A DNA stretch of 64,000 nt from Ruania albidiflava DSM 18029 (GTDB lineage Bacteria; Actinomycetota; Actinomycetes; Actinomycetales; Beutenbergiaceae), in contig NZ_ATWL01000005.1 of NCBI RefSeq assembly GCF_000421225.1, positions 124,001-188,000 of the forward strand, read 5' to 3'. Of this stretch, positions 55,593 through 64,000 are shown one piece after another. The notes beneath the pieces are model-generated. The model had not been told where the DNA came from. It made no database searches and saw only the letters and a program-made list of their open reading frames with translations. Each line of letters starts with the position of its first letter. The stretch's first letter is position 1. Both the position numbers and the translations under genes were made by a program.

Positions 55593-57902
55593 ATGACCAC
55601 TTCCGCGATGATCTTCCGTGGTGTCACCGTCAACAACCTGGTCGGCCTGGACCTGGACATCCCCCGCGAACAGCTCGTGGTGATCGTGGGCCGGTCCGGG
55701 TCGGGCAAGTCCTCCCTGGTGGCGGACACGCTCGCTGCCGAGGCCGGTCATCAGCTGAACGAGACGTTCCCACCGTTCACCCGCAACCGGCTGCCGAAGT
55801 GGACCCGGCCGCACGCTGAACGCATCGAGGGGCTGTCCCCGGTGATCATGGTGGACCAGCGCCGCATCGGCGGGAACGCCCGGTCGACCGTCGGCACGAT
55901 CACCGACACCTGGACCTACCTGCGGCTGCTGTTCTCCCGGTTGAGCACCCCGCACGTGGGTGAGTCGGGCCGGTTCTCGTTCAACGACCCGACCGGGATG
56001 TGTCCGGCCTGCTCCGGTCTCGGGGAGGTGGTGGTCAGCGCCGTGGAGAAGTTCCTGGACCTGGACCGGTCGTTGGTCGACGGCGCGATCCGGCTGCCCG
56101 GGTTCGGTCACGGGGGGTACTGGTACTCCCAGTACGCGGACATCGGGGCCTTCGATGCTGACACCCCGCTGCGGGAGTGGACCACCGAGCAGCGCCAGGC
56201 GTTGCTCTACGGCGGCCGGGCCGCGGCGGCGCTCGGCGACCGGGCCCCGTCGGACTACGAGGGTGTGGTGGACCGGTTCGAGCGCATCTACCTGCACACC
56301 TCCGACCATCTCTCGGAGCAGAAGCGGGCCACGATCGCCGCGTTCACCCGCTCGGGCACCTGTCCGGACTGCACCGGCGAGCGGCTGAACGCTGCGGCCC
56401 GCGCGGCGCGGGTGCACGGGCGCAGCATCGGCGAGCTGACCCGTCTGGAGCTGACCGACCTGGCGGAGGTGGTCGGCGAGATCCACGAGCCGCAGGTGGC
56501 GCCGGTGGTCCAGGCGCTGATCGAGCGGCTGGAGGCGATGATCACCATCGGACTGGGCTACCTGACCCTGTCCCGGGCCACCAGCACCCTCTCCGGTGGG
56601 GAGTCCCAGCGGGTGAAGATGGTCAAGCACCTGGGCTCGAGCCTGACCACGATGACCTACGTCGTCGACGAACCGACCGTGGGACTGCACACAGTGGACG
56701 TGGCCGCGATGCTGGAGCTGCTCCTGCGGCTGCGGGATGCAGGGAACAACGTGATCGTCGTCGAGCACGACCCGGAGGTGATGGGCTGGGCCGACCAGCT
56801 GATCGAGCTCGGCCCCGGGGCAGGGTCGGCCGGTGGCCGGCTGGTCTACCAGGGCCCCTGGTCCGGCCTGCTGAGCGCGGACACCCCGACCGGCCGCGCC
56901 CTGCGCCGTGCTCCCCCAGATCCACGCGCCGCGCGGAGACCTGCCGGCTGGCTCACCGTGCGCGACGCCGACCGGAACAACCTGCAGCACCTGACCGTGC
57001 AGATCCCCACCGGGGTGCTCACCGTGCTGACCGGGGTGGCCGGCTCGGGCAAGTCGAGCCTGGCCGGCGAGCTGGTCGCCCAGCACGGTGCCACCGTTGT
57101 GGACCAGCGGCCGGTGGCGGCCAACCGGCGGTCGACGCCGATCACCTACACCGGCATCGCAGCACCGGTCCGCTCCCTGTTCGCGCGCACCACCGGGGTC
57201 CCGGCCCGGCTGTTCTCCGCCAACTCCGACGGCGGGTGCCCGGACTGTCAGGGCCTGGGCGTGATCTACACCGACCTGGCGTTCCTCGACGGGCAACAGC
57301 TGCCGTGCCGGACCTGCCGGGGCACGCGGTTCCGCGCGGAGGTGCTCGAGCACACCGTCAGCGGGCTGAGCATCGCGGACGTGAACGACCTGACCGTGGA
57401 CCAGGCCGTCGAACGGCTGCCGGACCCGGGGATCGCCCGCCGTCTCGACCAGCTGCGCCAGGTGGGGCTCGGGTACCTGCGGCTGGGTCAGTCGCTGAGC
57501 ACCCTCTCCGGCGGCGAGTGCCAACGGGTGAAGATCGCCAAGGAGCTCCGTGAGACCACCGAGCCCACCACCTATGTGCTCGACGAACCCACCACCGGGC
57601 TGCACCTGGATGATGTGGAGGTGCTCACCGGGGTGCTCGACCGGCTGCTGGAGCCCGGGCACACTGTGGTGGTGATCGAGCACAACCTGCAGGTCGTCCG
57701 GCGCGCCGACTGGCTCATCGACCTCGGTCCGGGGCCCGGGCGCCATGGCGGGCGCGTGCTCTACCAGGGTCCGGTGCGCGGGTGCACCGACACCAGCACT
57801 CCGACCGGCGCGGCGCTGCAGGCGCCGAGCAGGTTCCCGGCGGCGCACCAGGATCGCTGGCGTGGCGGAGCTGGTGCTGACCGGCCGACCGCTCTGGGCT
57901 GA
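55593..57902 (+). CDS. UvrA-like ABC ATPase lacking excinuclease-specific regions
   Basis: A 769-aa UvrA paralogue, about 180 aa shorter than true UvrA. Two ABC halves are present: Walker A VGRSGSGKSS and GVAGSGKSS, signatures LSGGESQRVKM and LSGGECQRVKI, and Walker B VVDEPTVGLH and VLDEPTTGLH. Zinc modules CPACSGLG/CPDCTGER and CPDCQGLG/CRTCRGTR remain. The missing length fits loss of the UvrB-interaction region. Such class II/III UvrA proteins often protect against DNA-binding drugs without UvrB. The WYL regulator opposite probably controls it. ATG 55593; no clear ribosome-binding site, so possibly leaderless. Confidence 0.9.
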   Translation: MTTSAMIFRGVTVNNLVGLDLDIPREQLVVIVGRSGSGKSSLVADTLAAEAGHQLNETFPPFTRNRLPKWTRPHAERIEGLSPVIMVDQRRIGGNARSTVGTITDTWTYLRLLFSRLSTPHVGESGRFSFNDPTGMCPACSGLGEVVVSAVEKFLDLDRSLVDGAIRLPGFGHGGYWYSQYADIGAFDADTPLREWTTEQRQALLYGGRAAAALGDRAPSDYEGVVDRFERIYLHTSDHLSEQKRATIAAFTRSGTCPDCTGERLNAAARAARVHGRSIGELTRLELTDLAEVVGEIHEPQVAPVVQALIERLEAMITIGLGYLTLSRATSTLSGGESQRVKMVKHLGSSLTTMTYVVDEPTVGLHTVDVAAMLELLLRLRDAGNNVIVVEHDPEVMGWADQLIELGPGAGSAGGRLVYQGPWSGLLSADTPTGRALRRAPPDPRAARRPAGWLTVRDADRNNLQHLTVQIPTGVLTVLTGVAGSGKSSLAGELVAQHGATVVDQRPVAANRRSTPITYTGIAAPVRSLFARTTGVPARLFSANSDGGCPDCQGLGVIYTDLAFLDGQQLPCRTCRGTRFRAEVLEHTVSGLSIADVNDLTVDQAVERLPDPGIARRLDQLRQVGLGYLRLGQSLSTLSGGECQRVKIAKELRETTEPTTYVLDEPTTGLHLDDVEVLTGVLDRLLEPGHTVVVIEHNLQVVRRADWLIDLGPGPGRHGGRVLYQGPVRGCTDTSTPTGAALQAPSRFPAAHQDRWRGGAGADRPTALG

Positions 57903-57905
57903 TCC

Positions 57906-58907
57906 TCACGCGCCGTTCGGCGCCTCGAGCAGCTCGCGGGCGGTCACCTCGTCGATGATCAGCTCACCCACGTGCCCGCCGTGCAGAGCCGCGTCCAGTG
58001 CCTCCAGCTTGTGCGATCCGGAGACGACGCAGATCCGCCGGGCGATGCTCTTCAGCTTCTCCAGGTTCGGGCCGGTGCTGCGGTTGTTCATCCGGATGGC
58101 ACCGGACTCGCCCTGCTTGTCGAAGAAGGTGGCCGCGATGTCACCGACCGCGCCGTCCTGGGCCAGCTGCGCGAAGTCCTCCTCGGTCAAGAACGATCCG
58201 TACAGGTGCGGTGAGCTGGGCACCCCGGTGCTGACCGTGCCGATGCTGAACAGCGCGACGTCCGCCTTCTCCCCCAGCTGGCGGACGTGCGAGAACGCCT
58301 TCTCCGAGTGCGACAGCCGCTTCAACCGCTCGGTGTCGAAGAAGATCGGCGCCGGGAGCTGCTGCACGTTCGCCCGGAACGCCTCGCCGTACCGGTTCAT
58401 CATCGCGTGCGCGTAGTGCACCCCGATGCCGGTGCCGTGCCCGATCCCGTTGAGCTGGACCAGCTTGCAGTTGGTGACCGCCTTCGGTTTGAGCCGGTAG
58501 CTGATGGCGTTGACCATCGTGCCCCACGCGATGGCCAGGACGGTGTCATGACTGACGACCTCGTGCAGGAGCTCGGCACCGTAGGCGGCCGTCCGGGCGT
58601 GCCGCTCCTCCGGTCCGGTGTCCTCCGGCACGGTGACGACTGTGGCATCGACACCGTAGGCCTCGTGCAGGTCCCGTTCGATCGCGGTGGCGCGCAGCTC
58701 CGGCCGTGCGACCCTGATCTCGACGATCCCTGCTTCGCGCGCGAACGCCAGCAGCCGGGAGACTGTGGAGCGCGAGACGTCGAGGTCGCGCGCGATCGCC
58801 TCCATCTTCTTGTCCTCGTGGTAGTACGCCAGCGCCGCCGCCTGGGCCAGGCGAGAGTGCCGCGAGCGCGGGCCTTGCGCTGTCGGCCCGTCGACGTCCG
58901 TCGTCAT
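57906..58907 (-). CDS. SorC/DeoR-type sugar-binding transcriptional regulator
   Basis: A 333-aa regulator. The N-terminal helix-turn-helix spans AIARDLDVSRSTVSRLLAFA near residue 37. The C-terminal SorC sugar-phosphate-binding domain has LAIAWGTMVNAI, LNGIGHGTGIG and CVVSGSHKLEALDAAL. Effectors of this family are phosphorylated sugars or polyols. It ends the minus-strand gene series that starts beyond the right edge and is the likely regulator of that series. ATG 58907. Confidence 0.9.
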   Translation of the reverse strand: MTTDVDGPTAQGPRSRHSRLAQAAALAYYHEDKKMEAIARDLDVSRSTVSRLLAFAREAGIVEIRVARPELRATAIERDLHEAYGVDATVVTVPEDTGPEERHARTAAYGAELLHEVVSHDTVLAIAWGTMVNAISYRLKPKAVTNCKLVQLNGIGHGTGIGVHYAHAMMNRYGEAFRANVQQLPAPIFFDTERLKRLSHSEKAFSHVRQLGEKADVALFSIGTVSTGVPSSPHLYGSFLTEEDFAQLAQDGAVGDIAATFFDKQGESGAIRMNNRSTGPNLEKLKSIARRICVVSGSHKLEALDAALHGGHVGELIIDEVTARELLEAPNGA

Positions 58908-58994
58908 CCCGCGCTCCCTCGGTGACTTCCTCGTACCTCCCCCAGCCCCGTCAGTATAGAGATCTGAGGCCTTGCTCCGAGTGCTGTCGACCGG

Positions 58995-60023
58995 TCAGCC
59001 GCTGAGGATCAACCTGGCTGGTCCACGTTCTAGCACGGTGCTGACACCTGCCCGGTCGCTGGCCGACCAGGCGGCAGCGCAGCCGGCTCGTAGCTCGTCC
59101 AGGGTGAGCGCTGCGTCGTCGCACAGGTCCTGGTCCTGCTCGGGTCGGTGCAGCCGCACTGTCCCCTCAGCCACGCTCGCGACGGCGGTGCCGCACCTCC
59201 ACCGGTCGCCCTCACCCCGGGTGGGGGCCGGGTGGGTCTGGCCCAGGGCACGCAGGTCGAGGCCGACGAAGTCGGGGCGTTCGGGGGGTGCTGCCCGCAG
59301 CAGGTCGACCGGGCCATCCACTCCGGTGAGCACATGCAGGCTGGCGTAGCCGGCCGCACGGGCTCCCGCGATGTCGCCGCTGAGCCGGTCGCCCACCACC
59401 AGGGGGTGGCTGCCACCGCTGCGGCGGGCAGCCTGGTGGAAGATCCACGCCGCAGGCTTGCCGGCCTCGGCAGCGGGGCGTCCGGTCGCGTGCGTCACGG
59501 CGGCGACCATCGACCCGTTCGCCGGCACGATGCCACGGTCTGTCGGCACTGTCGCATCCAGGTTCGTCGCCACATGGGTGGCCCCGGCCTTGATCGCCCG
59601 GACCGCCTCGGCGAGATCGCTCCAGCCCAGCGAGGTGCTCATCCCTTGTACGACGACGGTGGGTGCGTCATCGGCACAGGTCACCACCTCCAGGCCTTCA
59701 GCGAGCAGAGCTTCGCGCAGGGCGTCGCTGCCGATGGCCAGGACTCGGGCCGGTGGGCCGGCCTCGGCGGCGACCAGCCGTGCGGCGGCCTGCGCAGAGG
59801 TGATGACCTGTGCTGGCTCGGCTGGGACGGCGCAGCTGGCAAGACGCTGCGCCACCTGTGCCGGGGACCGGGAGGCGTTGTTCGTCACGAACGTCAGTGC
59901 CATCCCCGCCGTGCGCGCTGTCTCCAGCGCGCCAGCGGCGTGTGGCACAGCCTCCCGGCCCCGGTACACCACACCGTCCAGGTCGAGCATGGCCACGTCG
60001 AAGAGCTGGTGCAGCGGCCGCAC
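58995..60023 (-). CDS. HAD-IIA phosphatase, NagD/glycerol-3-phosphate phosphatase-like
   Basis: A 342-aa HAD hydrolase. MLDLDGVVYRG contains the two catalytic Asp, FVTNNASRSPAQVA is motif II of the HAD-IIA group, and VVGDRLSGDIAGARAAGY is motif IV. HAD-IIA proteins include NagD and mycobacterial glycerol-3-phosphate phosphatase. An extra domain of about 80 residues follows. With a UgpE-like permease upstream, glycerol phosphate is a reasonable but unproven substrate. GTG at 60023. Confidence 0.85.
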   Translation of the reverse strand: MRPLHQLFDVAMLDLDGVVYRGREAVPHAAGALETARTAGMALTFVTNNASRSPAQVAQRLASCAVPAEPAQVITSAQAAARLVAAEAGPPARVLAIGSDALREALLAEGLEVVTCADDAPTVVVQGMSTSLGWSDLAEAVRAIKAGATHVATNLDATVPTDRGIVPANGSMVAAVTHATGRPAAEAGKPAAWIFHQAARRSGGSHPLVVGDRLSGDIAGARAAGYASLHVLTGVDGPVDLLRAAPPERPDFVGLDLRALGQTHPAPTRGEGDRWRCGTAVASVAEGTVRLHRPEQDQDLCDDAALTLDELRAGCAAAWSASDRAGVSTVLERGPARLILSG

Positions 60024-60055
60024 AGCTGCCTGCAGCGCCCCGTGGCCGTCGGTGC

Positions 60056-61459
60056 TCAGTGGACTGCTTCGGCTACCGCATGTGCGGAGCCGAGGTAGGC
60101 GCCACGGCTGACCAGCTCAGCCTGCAGCTGGGCGATGTCCGCGCTGCGGACCTGTCGGCCCGCCTGCACGGCCTGGGCCGAGGCGATCCCAGCAGCCTCT
60201 CCCATCGCAAACGATGGTGGCATCACCCGCACGGCGGCCAGCGCCTCGTGCGTGGCGGAGATGCACCGGCCGGTGACCAGCAACCCGTCCAGCTGTGCAG
60301 GCACCAGACTCCGGTAGGGGATCTCGTACTCGTTCGCCGTCGGTGGGATCCCATCATCGAAGGGACCCTGGTTGCTGGACGGACTGTGGATGTCCACCGG
60401 GTACCCAGCCACGGCGATCACATCCTCGAAGTGCCGTCCGGTGACCAGGTCGTCCAGGGTGAGCTCATACACACCGCTGACCCGCCGGGACTCCCGCACC
60501 CCGATCGTGGCAGCAGTGTCGATCAGCTTGCAATCACCCAGACCGGGCAGCTCCTTGCGGAAGAAGTCCATCAGCAGGTCCACCTGCCGGCGAGCAGCGA
60601 TCTCCGCGCGGGTCAGGTCGCCCGCATCGGTGCCATCCAGACCCAGCACACGGGTGGTGTTGATCCGCCACACCCCAGGCTCCAGCGTCTTGAACAGCTG
60701 CACCCCGCGCCGCGGCAGCGTGTAGCGCCCAGAGCTCGTCGCCTCCTCCACGATGCTCTCGAACGGGAAGAGCTCCTCCGGATGCTCCCGCTTGTACTGC
60801 TCGACCGCCTCATCATCGACATTACCGATACGGAAGAACAGCGTCATCGGCTGCATCAGCCCGTCACTGTCACGACCCATCGCGAACTCAGCACCAGCAA
60901 GTGCAGCAACGTCCCCATCACCGGTGGCATCGATCACCGATCCTGCCGGTAGGAAGGACATCCCGGACTTGTTCACCACCACCACACCCCGCAGCCTGCC
61001 CTCCTCCACGACCGCATCCACCGCCCAGGTGTGCAGCAGCAGGTCGACGTCCTCCTCCAGCACCATCTCCTGCGCGACCCGCTTGGCAGCCTCAGGATCG
61101 AACGGGGTGACCGCATCATGACCGAAGCGGATGAACCCCGAGTACGGCGACCCACCCTTGGTCTGCGACGGGTGGACCGCACCACCCCGGGCCTCCATCC
61201 GCCGCACGAACTCATCGAAGACCCCACGGACCAGCTGGGTCTGACCATCCAGCGAAAAAGACGTCATGCACGGCCCGACCAGCCCGGCGGTGAGGTTCCC
61301 GCCGAGAAAGCCGAACCGTTCGACCAGCCGGACCGATGCGCCGCTGCGAGCAGCTGCGACGGCCGCGGCTAGTCCTGCTGGGCCGCTGCCCACCACCAGG
61401 ACGTCCGTCGGCTCTGCCACCGGAATCGTTCGTGTGTACGTGCGTGTGTCCACTCTCAT
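60056..61459 (-). CDS. FAD-dependent oxidoreductase (FAD_oxidored family)
   Basis: A 467-aa flavoprotein. VLVVGSGPAGLAAAVAAARS is the FAD-binding motif; ERFGFLGGNLTAG and VIDATGDGDVAALAGA are typical of the FAD_oxidored group (PF12831), and LVTGRCISATHEALAAVRV closes the FAD site. These oxidise sugars, polyols or other secondary alcohols in catabolic operons; the substrate is unknown. It overlaps the M14-like gene by 4 bp. Confidence 0.86.
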   Translation of the reverse strand: MRVDTRTYTRTIPVAEPTDVLVVGSGPAGLAAAVAAARSGASVRLVERFGFLGGNLTAGLVGPCMTSFSLDGQTQLVRGVFDEFVRRMEARGGAVHPSQTKGGSPYSGFIRFGHDAVTPFDPEAAKRVAQEMVLEEDVDLLLHTWAVDAVVEEGRLRGVVVVNKSGMSFLPAGSVIDATGDGDVAALAGAEFAMGRDSDGLMQPMTLFFRIGNVDDEAVEQYKREHPEELFPFESIVEEATSSGRYTLPRRGVQLFKTLEPGVWRINTTRVLGLDGTDAGDLTRAEIAARRQVDLLMDFFRKELPGLGDCKLIDTAATIGVRESRRVSGVYELTLDDLVTGRHFEDVIAVAGYPVDIHSPSSNQGPFDDGIPPTANEYEIPYRSLVPAQLDGLLVTGRCISATHEALAAVRVMPPSFAMGEAAGIASAQAVQAGRQVRSADIAQLQAELVSRGAYLGSAHAVAEAVH

Positions 61460-62658
61460 CCTTCTGTTGTTGGTTCCGGCCCCGTGCCCCTCGACGAGGC
61501 CGTTCGTGTGCGCAGGTAGCGCTCGAGTGCCCGGACAAGGTCCGCGCCGAAGGCGCGCGCACTCGTGGCGTTCACCTCGGTTCCTTCTGCCTCGGCATAC
61601 GGGAACTCGAGGATCGTGTGCAGACCGGCGCCCGCTTCGTCGTCCAGGAACCAGCCGATCGACTGCTGCGGGACGGTTCGTTCGTCACGGGAGACGTAGT
61701 TCTTGGCCACGTTCCAGGCGGTGCCGAACGGGAGGTTGTTGCTGCTCCGGTACGGCAGCGGGCCGGTGGCCACCCGCTCCAGCTCCTCGGAAAGCTGCTC
61801 CACCAACGCCCAGTTCTGTGCATCAGGCGAGCCGACGAAGTAGATCCGCTCGTTGGTCGGTCGCGGGGTGATGTTCGGGCAGTGCAGGTCCAGCACCGCG
61901 TCGAACGGCGGTCTGGCCGGGTCCCGCAGCAGGTCCCGGATGGCGCGCACCGAGGCGTAGATCCCCTCGGTGGGCCCATAGTCGCGGCCATGGTCGTGCG
62001 GTGCCCGGTTCTTCCCCTGGTCGCCAGCCTCCACGCCGTCGAGATCGACGAACGGCACCACCACGATCTCGACCCGCTCGCGCAGCCACCGGGCTGCCTG
62101 GTCGTCCGCCCCCAGCACGTGCTCCATCGCACCTTCGAGCACGTGGCTGGCCATCATCTCGCAGCTGTGGTGCCGGCAGGTGAGCAGCACCCGGGCCTGC
62201 GCGCCGCCGTCGGTGCGTCCGAACCTCAGCACCTGGACGCTGCGCCCACCCTCGGAACGGGTCAGCTCGCGCCGTTCCAGTCCGCCTCGGCCCTCGAACC
62301 GACCCAGGAACCGCTCCAGGTCCGCCGCGGTGTACGGCATCCCGACCGAGAACCGCACCTCGGGGCAGCCCTGTGGGACGTCGAAGGCGAACGAGCCGTC
62401 CTGGACGGCCGCAGCGCCCAGCCACCGCCACGAGCGCCCCTCGTCGAGGCTCACCGCTGGCCCGCGGGCAGCGATCGGTACGGTGGGGGCACCGACGACC
62501 CGCACCCGCAGCCGGCGACCGGCGCAGTCCCGGACCCGGAAGTACCAGTAGAACCAGGTCCCGATCGTGTCCCGCAGGTCGGGCCGGATCTCGATCTCGT
62601 CCTCGGCGAGCACCTCGATGAGCGCATTCCCGCCGGGGAAGTCGGTGTCGGTCAGCAT
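61456..62658 (-). CDS. M14-like zinc carboxypeptidase/deacylase
   Basis: A 400-aa protein with an N-terminal beta-rich domain (about residues 1-130) and a zinc carboxypeptidase fold. TCRHHSCEMMASH gives the HxxE zinc motif, VLDLHCPNI the third ligand His, and HTILEFPYAE the catalytic Glu. The layout is that of cytosolic M14 carboxypeptidases and related deacylases. A peptidase in this sugar/phosphodiester setting is unexpected; it may remove an amide-linked group from an imported substrate. Confidence 0.82.
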   Translation of the reverse strand: MLTDTDFPGGNALIEVLAEDEIEIRPDLRDTIGTWFYWYFRVRDCAGRRLRVRVVGAPTVPIAARGPAVSLDEGRSWRWLGAAAVQDGSFAFDVPQGCPEVRFSVGMPYTAADLERFLGRFEGRGGLERRELTRSEGGRSVQVLRFGRTDGGAQARVLLTCRHHSCEMMASHVLEGAMEHVLGADDQAARWLRERVEIVVVPFVDLDGVEAGDQGKNRAPHDHGRDYGPTEGIYASVRAIRDLLRDPARPPFDAVLDLHCPNITPRPTNERIYFVGSPDAQNWALVEQLSEELERVATGPLPYRSSNNLPFGTAWNVAKNYVSRDERTVPQQSIGWFLDDEAGAGLHTILEFPYAEAEGTEVNATSARAFGADLVRALERYLRTRTASSRGTGPEPTTEG

Positions 62659-62665
62659 GCAGCGC

Positions 62666-63532
62666 TCAGCGCAGGCTCTTGCCGGGGAGGCGTTCGGGCA
62701 CCGGGATGCCGAGATGGGTCAGCGCGGTCGGCGCGATGTCGATGTTCTCTGCCTCATCCGCCCACACCCCGTCCGCGCTGGGCTTGCCGTCGGCGCCGAG
62801 CACGCCTGCCACGACGAACGACTGGCGCTCCTGCCACGAGCCGCCACCGTGCCCACCCTCGTCGAGGTGACCATGGTCGGTGGTCACCATCACCAGCCAC
62901 TCCTCGTCTGCGAAGTCGGGGCGGCTCCGGATGCTGTCGATCAGCCTGCCCAGGCGCACGTCCTGGCGGGCGATGGCCTGCTCGTACTCCGCGCCGACGC
63001 CAGAGGCGTGCGCGATCTGATCGGTCTCCCCCAGGTAGACGAACGCCAGGTCAGGGTCGCCGGTGCTCAGCTGGCGTTCGGCCGCGTCTTGGATCACCGG
63101 GTCGGTCTCGGTGAACTTGCCCGGATACTCACGCCGGTCCACCCAGTCCACGGTGCGCACCCCAGGGCCGAAGAGCGGGCCGGGACCGAACGTGGTGCCG
63201 AAGATCAGCGCCGACGCTGCCCCGTAGGTGTTCAGCGTGGGTCGTTCGCAGTAGGCGGTGGTGAGCAGCTCCGGGTACCGGTGCAGACGGTTGAGCTCCT
63301 CCTCGTTGCCCATCACGCCATGCTGATCGGGCCACACACCGGTGAGGATCGTGGACCAGCCCACCGCTGTGACGGTCGGCGCCACCGTGATGTCGGGCAG
63401 GGTGGTGCCCCACCAGCGTCCGCTGTCGGCAAGCGCGGTGAGCGCAGGCAGGATGAGCCGCCGTGCCGTGTCGTCGCGCACACCGTCCCACCCGACCAGG
63501 AGCACCTTGGGTCGTCGTCCTTCATGCTGCAT
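62666..63532 (-). CDS. Alkaline phosphatase superfamily protein (nucleotide pyrophosphatase/phosphodiesterase type)
   Basis: A 288-aa metalloenzyme. LLVGWDGVRDDTAR is the first metal-binding motif, TAVGWSTILTGVWPDQHGV holds the likely Thr/Ser nucleophile, and MVTTDHGHLDEGGHGG supplies Asp, His and His ligands. The family cleaves phosphomonoesters and diesters. Its place next to a UgpE-like permease suggests hydrolysis of an imported phosphodiester. It lacks a signal peptide. ATG 63532. Confidence 0.86.
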   Translation of the reverse strand: MQHEGRRPKVLLVGWDGVRDDTARRLILPALTALADSGRWWGTTLPDITVAPTVTAVGWSTILTGVWPDQHGVMGNEEELNRLHRYPELLTTAYCERPTLNTYGAASALIFGTTFGPGPLFGPGVRTVDWVDRREYPGKFTETDPVIQDAAERQLSTGDPDLAFVYLGETDQIAHASGVGAEYEQAIARQDVRLGRLIDSIRSRPDFADEEWLVMVTTDHGHLDEGGHGGGSWQERQSFVVAGVLGADGKPSADGVWADEAENIDIAPTALTHLGIPVPERLPGKSLR

Positions 63533-63538
63533 CGTCTG

Positions 63539-64000
63539 TCATCCCTTCACGGCACCGGCCGCCAGGCCGGCCTTGAGCTGTCGTTGGCCGAGCACGAGCA
63601 CGATCGTGGTCGCGGCCATCACCATCACCGTCGCAGCCATCACCATGGGCCACTGGGTCGTCGCTTCGCCCTGCATCGACCGCAACCCGATCTGCACGGT
63701 CCGCACCCGGTCGTCGGTGGTGACCAGCAATGGCCAGAGGTACTTGTTCCAGGTGTTGATGAACGTGTACACGGCCAGGGTGGCCAGCATCGGGCGGGAC
63801 AGCGGTACCACCATCGAGACGAAGAACCGGAACCGGGAGGCACCGTCGATCTGCGAGGCCTCGAAGAGCTCGTGCGGCAGCGTGCGGAACGCCTGGCGCA
63901 GCAAGAAGATCCCGAAGGCGGACGCCAACGACGGCACGGTCAACCCTTGGAACGTGTTCAGCCAGTTCAGGTCCCGCACCGTCTGGAAGTTCACGATGAT
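63539..64000 (-). CDS. ABC transporter permease, UgpE-like (partial, cut by the window edge)
   Basis: The C-terminal 153 residues of a CUT1 permease; the frame is open through base 64000, so the start lies outside. FEASQIDGASRFRFFVSMVV is the EAA loop, followed by two or three hydrophobic segments and the family-typical end GLAAGAVKG. NTWNKYLWPLLVTTD is very like the matching part of E. coli UgpE (glycerol-3-phosphate uptake) as I remember it. The binding protein and partner permease are probably upstream beyond the window. Confidence 0.9.
   Translation of the reverse strand: MIVNFQTVRDLNWLNTFQGLTVPSLASAFGIFLLRQAFRTLPHELFEASQIDGASRFRFFVSMVVPLSRPMLATLAVYTFINTWNKYLWPLLVTTDDRVRTVQIGLRSMQGEATTQWPMVMAATVMVMAATTIVLVLGQRQLKAGLAAGAVKG

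Noticed and set aside
55080-57848. 922-aa minus-strand frame opposite the UvrA-like gene
   Set aside because: It is the shadow of a clear UvrA-like gene with full ABC motifs; its own translation is His/Gly/Pro/Gln-rich with no domain.

Overview
The window is high-GC DNA with tightly packed genes and frequent GTG starts. It carries a rifampin ADP-ribosyltransferase (Arr), DUF3017, DUF3817, SURF1 and a PerM-type DUF6350 membrane protein, and a sucC-sucD-perM-purN-purH order like that of mycobacteria. Together these point to an actinobacterium, probably of the order Micrococcales; the genus cannot be fixed from the sequence alone. No rRNA, tRNA, CRISPR array, transposase or prophage gene was seen.

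Layout. 1-4000: a membrane protein, arr, an aquaporin with a long acidic tail, DUF3017 and a ferredoxin-reductase-type flavoprotein. 4094-14628: a minus-strand housekeeping series (purH, purN, perM, sucD, sucC) interrupted by plus-strand insertions, namely a GH38 alpha-mannosidase and a His-rich membrane protein/lipoprotein pair. 14887-26449: an eleven-gene plus-strand operon for sulfoquinovose-type sulfosugar catabolism. 26461-34653: surface acyltransferase, PQQ-like lipoprotein, secreted hydrolase and pcrA. 34807-38199: a large protein joining two beta-helix domains to two CbxX-type AAA ATPases. 38208-45992: small membrane and redox genes, a PspC-type two-component envelope-stress locus and a glycosyltransferase. 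46249-54156: guaA, DUF3817, SURF1, pta-ackA and a GNAT acetyltransferase. 54174-57902: a decayed toxin-antitoxin pair, a WYL regulator and a divergent UvrA-like ATPase. 57906-64000: a second minus-strand catabolic locus (SorC regulator, HAD phosphatase, FAD oxidoreductase, M14-like peptidase, phosphodiesterase-like protein, UgpE-like permease) that runs off the right edge.

The main find is the operon at 14973-26449. It encodes close relatives of YihS (sulfoquinovose isomerase), YihV (sulfofructose kinase) and YihT (sulfofructose-1-phosphate aldolase), a CUT1-type ABC importer without its ATPase, a GH31 glycosidase, an aldehyde dehydrogenase in the place expected for sulfolactaldehyde dehydrogenase, a TauE/SafE exporter and a DeoR-family regulator. 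Taken together this reads as sulfo-EMP sulfoglycolysis: glycoside import and hydrolysis, isomerisation, phosphorylation, aldol cleavage to DHAP and sulfolactaldehyde, oxidation to sulfolactate and export. Two features depart from the enterobacterial model. The GH31 enzyme lacks the sulfoquinovosidase signature and looks like the alpha-xylosidase/alpha-glucosidase branch, and the isomerase has Pro at the position of E. coli YihS Gln379. Two ATGTTG-N6-CAACAT palindromes 21 bp apart lie over the putative promoter and are good operator candidates.

A second pattern is a family of three long inverted repeats (3985-4044, 9105-9166, 32038-32089), all between convergent genes. Each carries in its loop a smaller palindrome of the form CTGAA-N4-TTCAG.
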